Positions 15,521-21,617 of a DNA stretch of 22,358 nucleotides are shown piece after piece. Under the pieces are notes generated by a model, which was given only the letters and a program-made list of their open reading frames with translations, was not told the origin of the DNA and did no database searches. This DNA comes from a virus: positions 1-22,358 of IMG/VR virus record IMGVR_UViG_3300025467_000079. One strand, 5' to 3'. The translations under genes were made by a program, and so were the position numbers. How positions within the stretch are numbered: the stretch's first letter is position 1; each line of letters begins with the position of its first letter.

Positions 15521-15772
15521 GTGAGCGACCACAACGACACCATCAAGCACAGCCTAGATCTCGCTTTCGCTGCGGTAGTGGGCGGTGCGTGGTTACAGGT
15601 ACTGCCGACGGTAACGACCCTCGTAGGCCTCGTGTGGTACCTGCTCCGGATCTGGGAGTCGGAGACGGTCAAGCAGTTGACGGGTAGACCCATGAGCAAT
15701 CGTGACTGGATAGACACGATGCAGTTCCGCAGCCTGAGAAGGAAACAGGAGGGGGATAGAAATGGCGAGTAA
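15521..15772 (+). CDS. Small membrane protein, putative holin
   Basis: 83 residues from GTG 15521, preceded by GGGGATA. A short polar N-terminus is followed by a hydrophobic stretch, LAFAAVVGGAWLQVLPTVTT then LVGLVWYLLRI (about 14-44), enough for one long or two short membrane segments, and a charged basic C-terminus (RSLRRKQEGDRNGE). The size and layout are like small phage holins such as T7 gp17.5, which open the inner membrane at lysis. No endolysin or spanin is visible in the window, so the lysis role lacks its usual neighbours. A minor virion membrane-contact protein is the alternative. The end overlaps the next gene by 11 bp. Confidence 0.7.
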   Translation: MSDHNDTIKHSLDLAFAAVVGGAWLQVLPTVTTLVGLVWYLLRIWESETVKQLTGRPMSNRDWIDTMQFRSLRRKQEGDRNGE

Positions 15773-15953
15773 GAAATGGATTCAGAAGGCAATCAAGCAC
15801 CCCGGAGCGTTGCATGAACAATTACACGTTCCAAAGGGTGAAAAGATTCCTGCAAAGAAATTGGCTAAAGCCGCTGGCGCTTCAGGTAAGTTGGGCCAAC
15901 GTGCGCGACTGGCCCAGACGCTTAAAGGAATGGGCAGTGCCGAGCGTAAGTAA
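15762..15953 (+). CDS. Small basic conserved phage protein
   Basis: 63 residues, overlapping the putative holin by 11 bp with GGGGGAT upstream. KKWIQKAIKHPGALHEQLHV, then PKGEKIPAKKLAKAAG and KLGQRARLAQTLKGM, is a very recognisable small phage protein pattern found in many genomes, strongly basic and helical, without known function. The charge suggests nucleic acid or acidic-protein binding. Its stop lies inside the start of the following gene (start 15937), so the two are probably coupled. Confidence 0.88.
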   Translation: MASKKWIQKAIKHPGALHEQLHVPKGEKIPAKKLAKAAGASGKLGQRARLAQTLKGMGSAERK

Positions 15954-17160
15954 GAAACAACACAACCTCATGGAGGCCGTGGCGCACAATCCCGGCTTTG
16001 CCAAAAAGGTTGGCATCCCACAGAAAGTGGGTAAACATTTCCATGAGGCAGATAAGATGAAACGTAAAAAATTTGATGAAGGTGGACAAGCCTCCAGCAA
16101 AGCCGACAAGGAATGGTGGAGGCATGGGAACCCCAGTGCGCCTAAGACGACAAAAGACATTCCGTCAGATGATTACGCTGATGCCTACGGGTTCGATAGC
16201 GCTTCGCAAGCGGGAAGTTATTTGTACGACAAAACTAAGAAGGCGCTTGGTCCGGGTATCGGAGACGCTTTAGGTTTTACCGTCGGTACGGTTGGCGCAT
16301 TGCCAGCGCGTGGAATCAGTATGCTCTACCGTAAAGTGACGGGGCATACGCCTCCACCAAGATCTGACAACGAAGAATATAGGAAAGGTGGCAAAGTGAA
16401 ACACGCAAACGAACTCCATGGCAAGGCTAAGGAAACGAAGTCGATTGCTAAGGAAGAAATGAAGGCCCTGAAGCGTGGTCACGCGCCGAAGGAAATCCTA
16501 GAACACGAAAAAGCGGAGCATAAGGCTATGGGCTACAAGAAGGGCGGCAAGATCGAAACCCCGAAGAAGGGTTTCGCGATGGCTGAGACCAAAGGTGGTC
16601 GCAAGCCACCGCACAGTAAGAAAGGCGAAGAAGGCGATACCAAACTCAAGGGTTTCGGTATGGGCAAGGGTCTCGGTAAGGGCCGTAAGGTCACCAAGGC
16701 GGCGACGCCGAAGGACGAGATGCCCCGTAAGGGCTTTGCCATGAAGAAGGGCGGTCACGTCAAGAAGCACGAGAAGCACATGGCGCGTGGCGGCATGGGC
16801 GCTCCGGCGCGTAAGCCGCATGTCCCGAAGCCTCCGAAGGCTGATCCGGCGGCGATCGCGGCCCTGATGGGTCCGGCGATGGGCGGCGGTGCCCCGGCTC
16901 CGGGCGCAGGTATGCCGCCGATGGGCGGGCCGACGATGGGTGCCAAGAAGGGTGGGCATATTAGCCATCACCATCATCACCACTACGCCAAGGGCGGTCA
17001 CGTCAAGGGCGAGCACAAGCATGAAGACGGCATCGCCGAAAAGGGTCATACTCGCGGTAAGCAGGTGAAGATGGCCTCCGGCGGTCACGTCGGTTCCCAC
17101 CCGTCTCGCCGTGCTGATGGCGCGGCCCACAAGGGACATACCCGCTGCAAGGTAGTGTGA
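15937..17160 (+). CDS. Gly/Lys/His-rich protein with recurring GG motifs
   Basis: 407 residues from GTG 15937. The frame is open further upstream, but GTG has AAAGGA about 8 bp before it and gives the family-like N-terminus MPSVSKKQHNLMEAVAHNPG followed by FAKKVGIPQKVGK, known from many phage proteins. Residues 102-134 are a Gly-rich hydrophobic segment. The rest is low complexity with eight two-glycine motifs at about 46, 148, 200, 270, 282, 337, 350 and 379 (for example YRKGGKVK, YAKGGHVK), the repeated block KGFAM, a Pro/Gly/Met-rich stretch at 295-335, and six consecutive histidines at 344-349. It ends with two similar segments, DGIAEKGHTRGK and DGAAHKGHTRCK. It is strongly basic. The function is unknown; nucleic acid, metal or virion binding is possible. 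Confidence 0.8.
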   Translation: MPSVSKKQHNLMEAVAHNPGFAKKVGIPQKVGKHFHEADKMKRKKFDEGGQASSKADKEWWRHGNPSAPKTTKDIPSDDYADAYGFDSASQAGSYLYDKTKKALGPGIGDALGFTVGTVGALPARGISMLYRKVTGHTPPPRSDNEEYRKGGKVKHANELHGKAKETKSIAKEEMKALKRGHAPKEILEHEKAEHKAMGYKKGGKIETPKKGFAMAETKGGRKPPHSKKGEEGDTKLKGFGMGKGLGKGRKVTKAATPKDEMPRKGFAMKKGGHVKKHEKHMARGGMGAPARKPHVPKPPKADPAAIAALMGPAMGGGAPAPGAGMPPMGGPTMGAKKGGHISHHHHHHYAKGGHVKGEHKHEDGIAEKGHTRGKQVKMASGGHVGSHPSRRADGAAHKGHTRCKVV

Positions 17161-17161
17161 G

Positions 17162-17950
17162 ATGAAAGCGAAGGCGAGCAAAAAGCACGCGAAGCCTACC
17201 CGCCGAGCTAAAGGCGGGAAGTTTCACCACAAAATGAAGCGTCATTACGACGACGGCGGCGGTATCGACGTGGGTCCGATCGACATGGGTGGTCATATGC
17301 CCAATATCGATGACGCGATGTCGTTTAGCACCGCGTTTAAGTTGGCCCGTGCCGCGGGTAAACCGACGTTTCCGTGGCGTGGTAAGCGGTACACCACTCA
17401 GTTGGCGGGTGCGCAGCCTTCTGCGCCTTCCGCTGCCGCACCCTCGGCGGCTCCCGCTGCCGCACCCTCGGCGGCTCCGATGCCCCCACCGTCGCGCACG
17501 ACAGGTCCGGGTATGGACATCAGTGGCACGGCCCCTGACGTCTATGGGCGCAGCAGTACAGATCCGTTCAGTATGCGACCGTCTGTAAATCCCGAGGAAT
17601 ATAGTCAGCAAGCCCGGATGGAAGGCACGCTTGGGCGACTGGGCACCCTTGGTGCCGCTGTCGCAGGGCCGGAAGCCTTGGGCGCGGAAGCCGGTGAAGG
17701 CTTCATTGGAAAAGAAGGGCTTACTGCTCTAAAGGCCCTCAAGAAACGTGGGCAGTTGGCGCGTAACCTCGGTAAAGCGACCAATAAGTCACTCCCGCAC
17801 GCCGAAGCGGCTTCGGGTATGTGGAATGACGAATTCGGTCTAGGCATCAAGCGCGGCGGTAAGATCAAAGCCCACAAGTACGCCGCTGGCGGTTCTATTC
17901 GTGGCGGCGGCTGCGAATCGAAGGGCAAAACGAAAGGTTCTCATCGTTAA
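17162..17950 (+). CDS. Gly/Lys/Ala-rich protein, probably virion-associated
   Basis: 262 residues, one base after the preceding gene and with a weak ribosome binding site, so probably coupled. The basic His/Lys-rich N-terminus has RAKGGKFHHK. The segment AFKLARAAGKPTFPWRGKRY (58-77), continuing TTQLA, is a motif I recall from virion and lysis proteins of several tailed phages ('F..AR..GK.TF.W.GK.Y.T'). An Ala/Pro/Ser linker (84-110) follows, with an exact 24-bp DNA duplication. Residues 150-205 are helical and Ala/Gly-rich. The C-terminus has IKRGGKIKAHKYAAGGSIRG then GGCESKGKTKG, sharing the two-glycine motif and the K-G-x-T-K ending with the upstream protein. No enzymatic motif. Function unknown. 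Confidence 0.78.
   Translation: MKAKASKKHAKPTRRAKGGKFHHKMKRHYDDGGGIDVGPIDMGGHMPNIDDAMSFSTAFKLARAAGKPTFPWRGKRYTTQLAGAQPSAPSAAAPSAAPAAAPSAAPMPPPSRTTGPGMDISGTAPDVYGRSSTDPFSMRPSVNPEEYSQQARMEGTLGRLGTLGAAVAGPEALGAEAGEGFIGKEGLTALKALKKRGQLARNLGKATNKSLPHAEAASGMWNDEFGLGIKRGGKIKAHKYAAGGSIRGGGCESKGKTKGSHR
17431..17478 (+). repeat. Exact 24-bp tandem duplication
   Basis: Two identical adjacent 24-bp units (17431-17454 and 17455-17478), in frame, encoding repeated Ala/Pro/Ser octapeptides of the linker in the protein at 17162-17950. The lack of any mismatch suggests a recent slippage event and a length-tolerant linker. Confidence 0.9.
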
Positions 17951-17963
17951 TTAGGAGATTGAA

Positions 17964-18203
17964 ATGTCGAAGCACGGTCATCACGAACATCACGGTCATC
18001 TCAAGCCCCATCACTCGAAGGGTCATCACGGTCCGCACGGCTCGCACGAGCATGCGACTCATGAGCATCACCCGAAGCATCATGAGCCGAAGCACCACAC
18101 CCATCACATGACGCCGCACCACATCCACCACTCGCACGGTGGTCATGTGGATACGCACTTGCATCACCGCGAGCATATCCTCAAGCACTTCCACGGGAAG
18201 TAA
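17964..18203 (+). CDS. Extremely histidine-rich 79-residue protein
   Basis: 79 residues, of which 34 are His (43%), spread through the whole chain as HH, HxH and HHxHH clusters (for example HHEHHGH, THEHHPKHHEPKHHTHH), with Lys, Gly, Glu and Pro and no Cys. It has a good ribosome binding site (AGGAGATTGAA before ATG 17964), so it is likely well expressed. This composition predicts binding of Zn, Ni, Cu or Co, and a charge that changes sharply near neutral pH. The end SHGGHVDTHLHHREHILKHF contains the two-glycine motif of its neighbours. No family is recognised. It sits between two basic low-complexity genes and could be a virion component or a metal buffer. The gene is supported by start, spacing and composition; the role is open. 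Confidence 0.85.
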   Translation: MSKHGHHEHHGHLKPHHSKGHHGPHGSHEHATHEHHPKHHEPKHHTHHMTPHHIHHSHGGHVDTHLHHREHILKHFHGK

Positions 18204-18206
18204 GTG

Positions 18207-18566
18207 ATGTTGTCTTCACGGGGCATGGGTGCCATAAATCCCAGTAAAGTCCCTACCCCCCGTACTGGGAGGAAGGTCCATGCCCCCGTGAAGGCTTGTT
18301 GTTCAGGTGGGAAGATGGCGAAGGGTGGGTTGGCATGGACTCGCAAGGAAGGCCAGAACCCGAATGGCGGCTTGAACGCTAAGGGTCGGGCGTCCTACAA
18401 CAAGGCACACGGAGCGCACCTCAAGGCTCCGCAACCGGAAGGTGGCCCTCGTCGGGATTCGTTCTGTGCCCGGATGAAAGGCGCGAAGCGTAAACTGACG
18501 AGCAAGAAGACGGCGAACGATCCGAACAGTCGGATCAACAAAAGCCTACGGGCGTGGAAGTGCTAA
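18207..18566 (+). CDS. Conserved phage protein (DUF6321-like)
   Basis: 119 residues from ATG 18207, with GGGAAG 6 bp upstream; GTG 18204 in the same frame is an alternative. The N-terminus is SSRGMGAINPSKVPTPR. The C-terminal two thirds, AWTRKEGQNPNGGLNAKGRA, DSFCARMKGAKRKLTSKKTA and NDPNSRINKSLRAWKC, is a well-conserved phage pattern that I believe is Pfam DUF6321 (from memory, not checked). It is very basic, has CC at 31-32, and ends on Cys. The function is unknown; basic charge and Cys residues would fit nucleic acid or metal binding. A strong nested hairpin (18212-18295) lies inside codons 2-30. Confidence 0.85.
   Translation: MLSSRGMGAINPSKVPTPRTGRKVHAPVKACCSGGKMAKGGLAWTRKEGQNPNGGLNAKGRASYNKAHGAHLKAPQPEGGPRRDSFCARMKGAKRKLTSKKTANDPNSRINKSLRAWKC
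18212..18295 (+). promoter_or_regulatory. Nested hairpin at the start of the DUF6321-like gene
   Basis: The outer stem pairs CTTCACGGGGCATGG (18214-18228) with CCATGCCCCCGTGAAG (18278-18293): 15 bp with one bulged C. It extends by a G-T and a G-C pair to 18212/18295. Inside it, CCCAGTA (18240-18246) pairs with TACTGGG (18263-18269) around a C-rich 16-nt loop. The element begins a few bases after the start codon, so it could slow or gate translation, protect the mRNA from decay, or act as a DNA site. There is no T-tract, so it is not a terminator. Confidence 0.75.
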
Positions 18567-19295
18567 ATGACCGCTACACTGTCTGGTCTTACGACGTTTA
18601 ATCCGAACCTCAACGACGTTGTTGAGGAGGCGTTTGAGCGTTGTGGCGCAGAGTTACGCTCGGGTTATGACTTGCGTACGGCTACGCGCAGTCTGAATCT
18701 GCTATTCATGGACTGGGCCAATCGCGGCGTCAATCTGTGGACGATGGATCTGTCGTATCAACAGGTGCTGACCCCCGGCGTAGCGACGTACACGATTCCC
18801 GTGGACACGGTAGATCTGCTCGACCATGTGATCCGTACAGGGTCTGGGACGACGCAGCAGGACATCAACATCACGCGCATCTCCAGTTCGACCTACCTCA
18901 TGATCCCGAATAAGAATGCCACGGGGCGTCCTATTCAAGTTTGGATCAATCGGTTGAGCGGTCAGACGGCGGCGGGTGGTAGCAGCACGACGTATCAGCC
19001 CACGATCACGGTCTGGCCTACGCCAGACAATTCTACGACGTACACGTTCGTAGCAACGCGGCTGCGGCGTATTCAGGATGCGGGAACAGGTCTCAACATT
19101 CAGGACATGTCGTTCCGGTTCTGGCCCGCGATGTGTTCGGGTCTGGCCTACTACTTGTCTATGAAGATCACCGGGGCTGAGTCACGTACGCAGGTTCTTA
19201 AGATGGCGTACGACGAGGATTGGCAACGCGCGGCAGACGAAGACCGCGAGAAGGCGGCGATTCGATTTGTTCCCCGTGAAACATTCTTGCGGTGA
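18567..19295 (+). CDS. Head-tail adaptor (head completion) protein
   Basis: 242 residues, starting one base after the previous stop. NLNDVVEEAFERCGAELRSG (14-33), then YDLRTATRSLNLLFMDWANR (34-53), gives the helical N-terminus. GVATYTIPVDTVDLLDHVIR, SSTYLMIPNKNATGRPIQVW and TITVWPTPDNSTTYTFVATR form the beta part. QDMSFRFWPAMCSGLAYYLS and YDEDWQRAADEDREKAAIRF close with helices. This matches the widespread adaptor family related to P22 gp4/T7 gp11-type proteins, which form a ring under the portal, seal it after packaging and receive the tail. Length and order fit. In this genome it lies 12 kb from the portal, beyond the fibre genes. Family assignment is from memory of the pattern. Confidence 0.78.
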   Translation: MTATLSGLTTFNPNLNDVVEEAFERCGAELRSGYDLRTATRSLNLLFMDWANRGVNLWTMDLSYQQVLTPGVATYTIPVDTVDLLDHVIRTGSGTTQQDINITRISSSTYLMIPNKNATGRPIQVWINRLSGQTAAGGSSTTYQPTITVWPTPDNSTTYTFVATRLRRIQDAGTGLNIQDMSFRFWPAMCSGLAYYLSMKITGAESRTQVLKMAYDEDWQRAADEDREKAAIRFVPRETFLR

Positions 19296-19298
19296 TCC

Positions 19299-19679
19299 AT
19301 GCCGAATCGGTTTTCATCTGGCAAGTTTTCGATCGCCGAGTGCGATCGATGTGGGTTCCGGTACAAGTTGTCGGAACTCAAGAACCTTGTCATCAAGACG
19401 AAAAATGTCAGTATCAAGGTCTGTCCGTCGTGTTGGGATCCGGATCACCCGCAGTTGCAGTTGGGTCTGTATCCGGTCAACGATCCGCAAGCGGTGCGAG
19501 AGCCTCGCAAGGACATTAGTTACTACACCGCGACAAGCGTAAACGGCGGTGACGGTGGTAGCCGTATCTACCAGTGGGGATGGAATCCGGTCGGGTACCG
19601 GACATCGTTTTTGCCTGAGACGCCTAACGATCTAATCGGCGTCGGTGGCGTGGGTACGGTTACTATAGCGTTCTCCTAG
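19299..19679 (+). CDS. Zinc-ribbon phage protein
   Basis: 126 residues. CDRCGF (C15, C18) and CPSCWD (C42, C45) form a four-cysteine zinc ribbon at the N-terminus. DPDHPQLQLGLYPVNDPQAV, SRIYQWGWNPVG and a final strand, GVGTVTIAFS, follow. The combination 'AECDRCG...VCPSCWDPD.PQLQLG.YPV.DPQAVR' is a conserved phage protein I recognise next to adaptor genes. It is probably a structural or assembly factor rather than a regulator, given the position. Starts 3 bp after the adaptor stop. The zinc ligand set is complete. Confidence 0.85.
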   Translation: MPNRFSSGKFSIAECDRCGFRYKLSELKNLVIKTKNVSIKVCPSCWDPDHPQLQLGLYPVNDPQAVREPRKDISYYTATSVNGGDGGSRIYQWGWNPVGYRTSFLPETPNDLIGVGGVGTVTIAFS

Positions 19680-19688
19680 GAGAGTTAG

Positions 19689-19838
19689 ATGAAGAAGCAC
19701 GACAAGCATCACGACGGCAAAAAGCACATGGCGGCGGGTGGTGTCACTGGCGAAGCCATGAAGAAGTATGGGCGCAATCTCGCCCGTGCGATGAATCAGA
19801 AAGCCGCGTCGCATAAGAGCGGCGGTCGGGGGCGGTAA
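19689..19838 (+). CDS. 49-residue basic protein with GG motif
   Basis: Starts at ATG 19689 after AGGAGAG (19678-19684), ends with TAA overlapping the next ATG (TAATG at 19836-19840). It encodes MKKHDKHHDGKKHMAAGGVT and GEAMKKYGRNLARAMNQKAA, then a Gly/Arg tail. The pattern 'H..KKHM.AGGVT.EAM...GRNLARAMNQ' is familiar from small phage proteins, and AAGGV is another copy of this genome's two-glycine motif. Very basic, with a His-rich start. The function is unknown. The strong ribosome binding site, exact coupling and conserved-looking sequence support it as a gene despite its size. Confidence 0.8.
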   Translation: MKKHDKHHDGKKHMAAGGVTGEAMKKYGRNLARAMNQKAASHKSGGRGR

Positions 19839-20140
19839 TGAGCAACAAATGGCAGGATTTTAAGTATTTCGGGTGGGATGAACCGAACCCCATCGGGAAG
19901 TACAAGCAGCCTATGAAGAACCCTCGGTTCACCGACGGTCAGGGCTACGAGTCTGATGAACTCGACCGCATGGGCACCAAGACCTACGGTCGTTGGGTGC
20001 GCCCGTTGAACGGCGACAAGAAGGAACGCCTTGAGATTCGTGGTTGCAAGAACACGACTCGCGGCAAGCACTTCTACGAGGATCACCAAGAGCGCGATCA
20101 GGTTCGTACTAAGGCTCGTCCGGGCAAGCACGAGGACTGA
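19838..20140 (+). CDS. Conserved phage protein of unknown function
   Basis: 100 residues, coupled to the previous stop (TAATG). Trp/Lys/Arg/Glu-rich and soluble, with no membrane segment: NKWQDFKYFGWDEPNPIG, then KTYGRWVRPLNGDKKERLEI, then RGCKNTTRGKHFYEDHQERD. The RGC-x3-T-x-GKxFY segment resembles the short RG-C/A-x-x-x-T-(K/R)-G-K motif found at the ends of the neighbouring Gly/Lys-rich proteins, which hints at a shared partner. No enzymatic signature. Confidence 0.75.
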   Translation: MSNKWQDFKYFGWDEPNPIGKYKQPMKNPRFTDGQGYESDELDRMGTKTYGRWVRPLNGDKKERLEIRGCKNTTRGKHFYEDHQERDQVRTKARPGKHED

Positions 20141-20146
20141 TAGACC

Positions 20147-20845
20147 ATGCAGGTCATCTACAGCACGTCGTCGTCTGCGACGAACAACTTGTACACGATG
20201 ATTCAGAACTACTGTGAATCGTCGGAAGCGTCGTTCGTTGCGAACATACCGAACTTTGTACAGTTAGCGGAAGAGCGGATCTATAACTCTGTTCAGCTTC
20301 CTGTCATCCGACAGAACGCGACGGGTACGATGACTGCGGGCAATCAGTACCTCCAGTTGCCTTCCACGGTCGGCGGTGTGCCGGTGTCTTGGCTGTCGAT
20401 CTTCTCGGTCGCGGTCATTAACCCGAACAACATCGCGGGTAACATCAGTCAGGCGTTCTTGCTCGACAAGGACGTGAACTTCGTTCGCCAGTCGTATCCA
20501 GACCCTACGATCACCGGTACGCCGCAGCACTATGGCGTGTTTGACTCCAGTACGCTGATTCTTGGCCCTACGCCGGATCAGAACTACGCGGTCGAGATGC
20601 ACTACTACGGTTACCCTGCGTCCATCGTGACGGCAACCAATACATGGTTGGGCAATAACTTCGGTGAAGTATTGCTGTACGGTGCGGTGCGTGAAGGATA
20701 CGTCTACCTGAAGGGTGAGACGGACATGGCACAGAAGTACGACCAGATGTATCAGGAAGGCATGGCGCTGCTCAAGCAGCTTGGCGATGGCAAAGACCGT
20801 CAGGACGCGTATCGTTCTGGTCAGGTCAGGGTTAAGGTCACATGA
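20147..20845 (+). CDS. Phage adaptor/neck protein
   Basis: 232 residues. Helical start: YTMIQNYCESSEASFVANIP (16-35), then NFVQLAEERIYNSVQLPVIR (36-55). Beta centre: GTMTAGNQYLQLPSTVGGVP and AFLLDKDVNFVRQSYPDPTI, then YGVFDSSTLILGPTPDQNYA and EMHYYGYPASIVT. Helical end: TWLGNNFGEVLLYGAVREGY, then QMYQEGMALLKQLGDGKDRQ. I recognise this as a common phage adaptor family annotated near tail genes. Likely the second ring of the neck, binding the gene product of 18567-19295 or its tail partner. It has only a weak ribosome binding site, and its stop overlaps the next start (ATGA). Confidence 0.8.
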   Translation: MQVIYSTSSSATNNLYTMIQNYCESSEASFVANIPNFVQLAEERIYNSVQLPVIRQNATGTMTAGNQYLQLPSTVGGVPVSWLSIFSVAVINPNNIAGNISQAFLLDKDVNFVRQSYPDPTITGTPQHYGVFDSSTLILGPTPDQNYAVEMHYYGYPASIVTATNTWLGNNFGEVLLYGAVREGYVYLKGETDMAQKYDQMYQEGMALLKQLGDGKDRQDAYRSGQVRVKVT

Positions 20846-21255
20846 GTGGTATCACGCAATGTATGACCACCTCGTTCAAGGTGGACTGTTTGGGCATCGT
20901 GTCCAACGCCAAGATCGCGTTGTACTTAGTTGCCAATGGCGCGGCGTTAGATGCGACCACGACAGCGTACACCGCAACGGGCGAGACCACGGGTACCGGC
21001 TACACTGCCGGTGGACTCGCGTTGACCATAGGCACAGCGCCGACATCTAGCGGTACGACGGCTTATTTGGGCTTCAATAACGTCTCGTGGCCCGGAGCGT
21101 CGTTCAGCGCGGACGGCGCACTCATCTATAACTCGGTGACGGGACACTCTATCGCCGTGTTGAACTTCGGCGGTACCAAGACCGTTACGTCGGGTACGTT
21201 CACAGTACAGTTCCCCGCTGCCGCACCGGGGACTGCAATCGTTCAAATATCCTAG
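20842..21255 (+). CDS. Beta-rich phage structural protein
   Basis: 137 residues, ATGA-coupled to the adaptor. Strand-rich with conserved features: NAKIALYLVANGAALDATTT (22-41), a TGYTAGGLALTIG turn, SGTTAYLGFNNVSWPGASFS, ADGALIYNSVTGHSIAVLNF and TVTSGTFTVQFPAA. The 'GTGYTAGG..L' and 'F.ADGALIYN......AVL.FGG.KTV.SGTFT' pattern is familiar as a small virion-type protein in podovirus-like genomes. Probably a tail or head accessory protein; the site is unknown. Confidence 0.82.
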   Translation: MSGITQCMTTSFKVDCLGIVSNAKIALYLVANGAALDATTTAYTATGETTGTGYTAGGLALTIGTAPTSSGTTAYLGFNNVSWPGASFSADGALIYNSVTGHSIAVLNFGGTKTVTSGTFTVQFPAAAPGTAIVQIS

Positions 21256-21264
21256 GGGTAGGCT

Positions 21265-21606
21265 ATGAGCAGTAAGCGTTCTAAAGAGGGTTATCTGATC
21301 ATCGACCATCGGGCAACAGAACCTGTTCCTGATGAAATCATGGTAAAAGACGGACTTCCTCCCGGTTCCGGTCGTGGAGTGTTTGAGTCTGCAACGTATA
21401 CGTGTTCGCATTGCCAATATGTAGTAGTGCTAAACCCTAACCGTACTCGGGAACGCGAGTACTGCCGTGGTTGCGACAGTTATATTTGTGACGGTTGCGG
21501 ACTACTTAAAAAGAATGGCGCTCCGTGCAAAACGTACGCGCAAGTTATAGACGAGGCTCATGAGGCCGCGTTGAGATTAACAAATTCTGGTTTGATTATT
21601 TCTTAA
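21265..21606 (+). CDS. Cysteine-rich zinc-binding phage protein
   Basis: 113 residues. C47-S-H-C50, C67-R-G-C70, C75-D-G-C78 and C88 give seven Cys plus nearby His49, enough for one or two zinc sites. The N-terminus, EGYLIIDHRATEPVPDEIMV, and TYTCSHCQYVVVLNPNRTRE followed by REYCRGCDSYICDGCG, match a conserved phage protein I have seen in structural regions. It is the second zinc-ribbon-type protein within 2 kb. The codon use is AT-richer than that of its neighbours. The function is unknown; protein-protein or nucleic acid binding are the usual roles of such ribbons. Confidence 0.85.
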   Translation: MSSKRSKEGYLIIDHRATEPVPDEIMVKDGLPPGSGRGVFESATYTCSHCQYVVVLNPNRTREREYCRGCDSYICDGCGLLKKNGAPCKTYAQVIDEAHEAALRLTNSGLIIS

Positions 21607-21617
21607 GGAGATTTGCA

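Noticed and set aside
15814-15936. Upstream extension of the 407-residue protein to an ATG at 15814
   Set aside because: It would overlap almost the whole conserved 63-residue gene in another frame, and the added residues resemble nothing, whereas GTG 15937 has a ribosome binding site and a family-like N-terminus.
15814-15953. Possible programmed frameshift joining the 63-residue and 407-residue proteins
   Set aside because: The frames overlap, but no clear slippery heptamer was seen and the downstream gene has its own start signals.
17895-18194. Reverse-strand open frame rich in Met and Val opposite the His-rich gene
   Set aside because: CAT/CAC codons read on the other strand give ATG/GTG, so the Met/Val-rich frame is a mirror of the His codons. 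The + strand reading has the good ribosome binding site.
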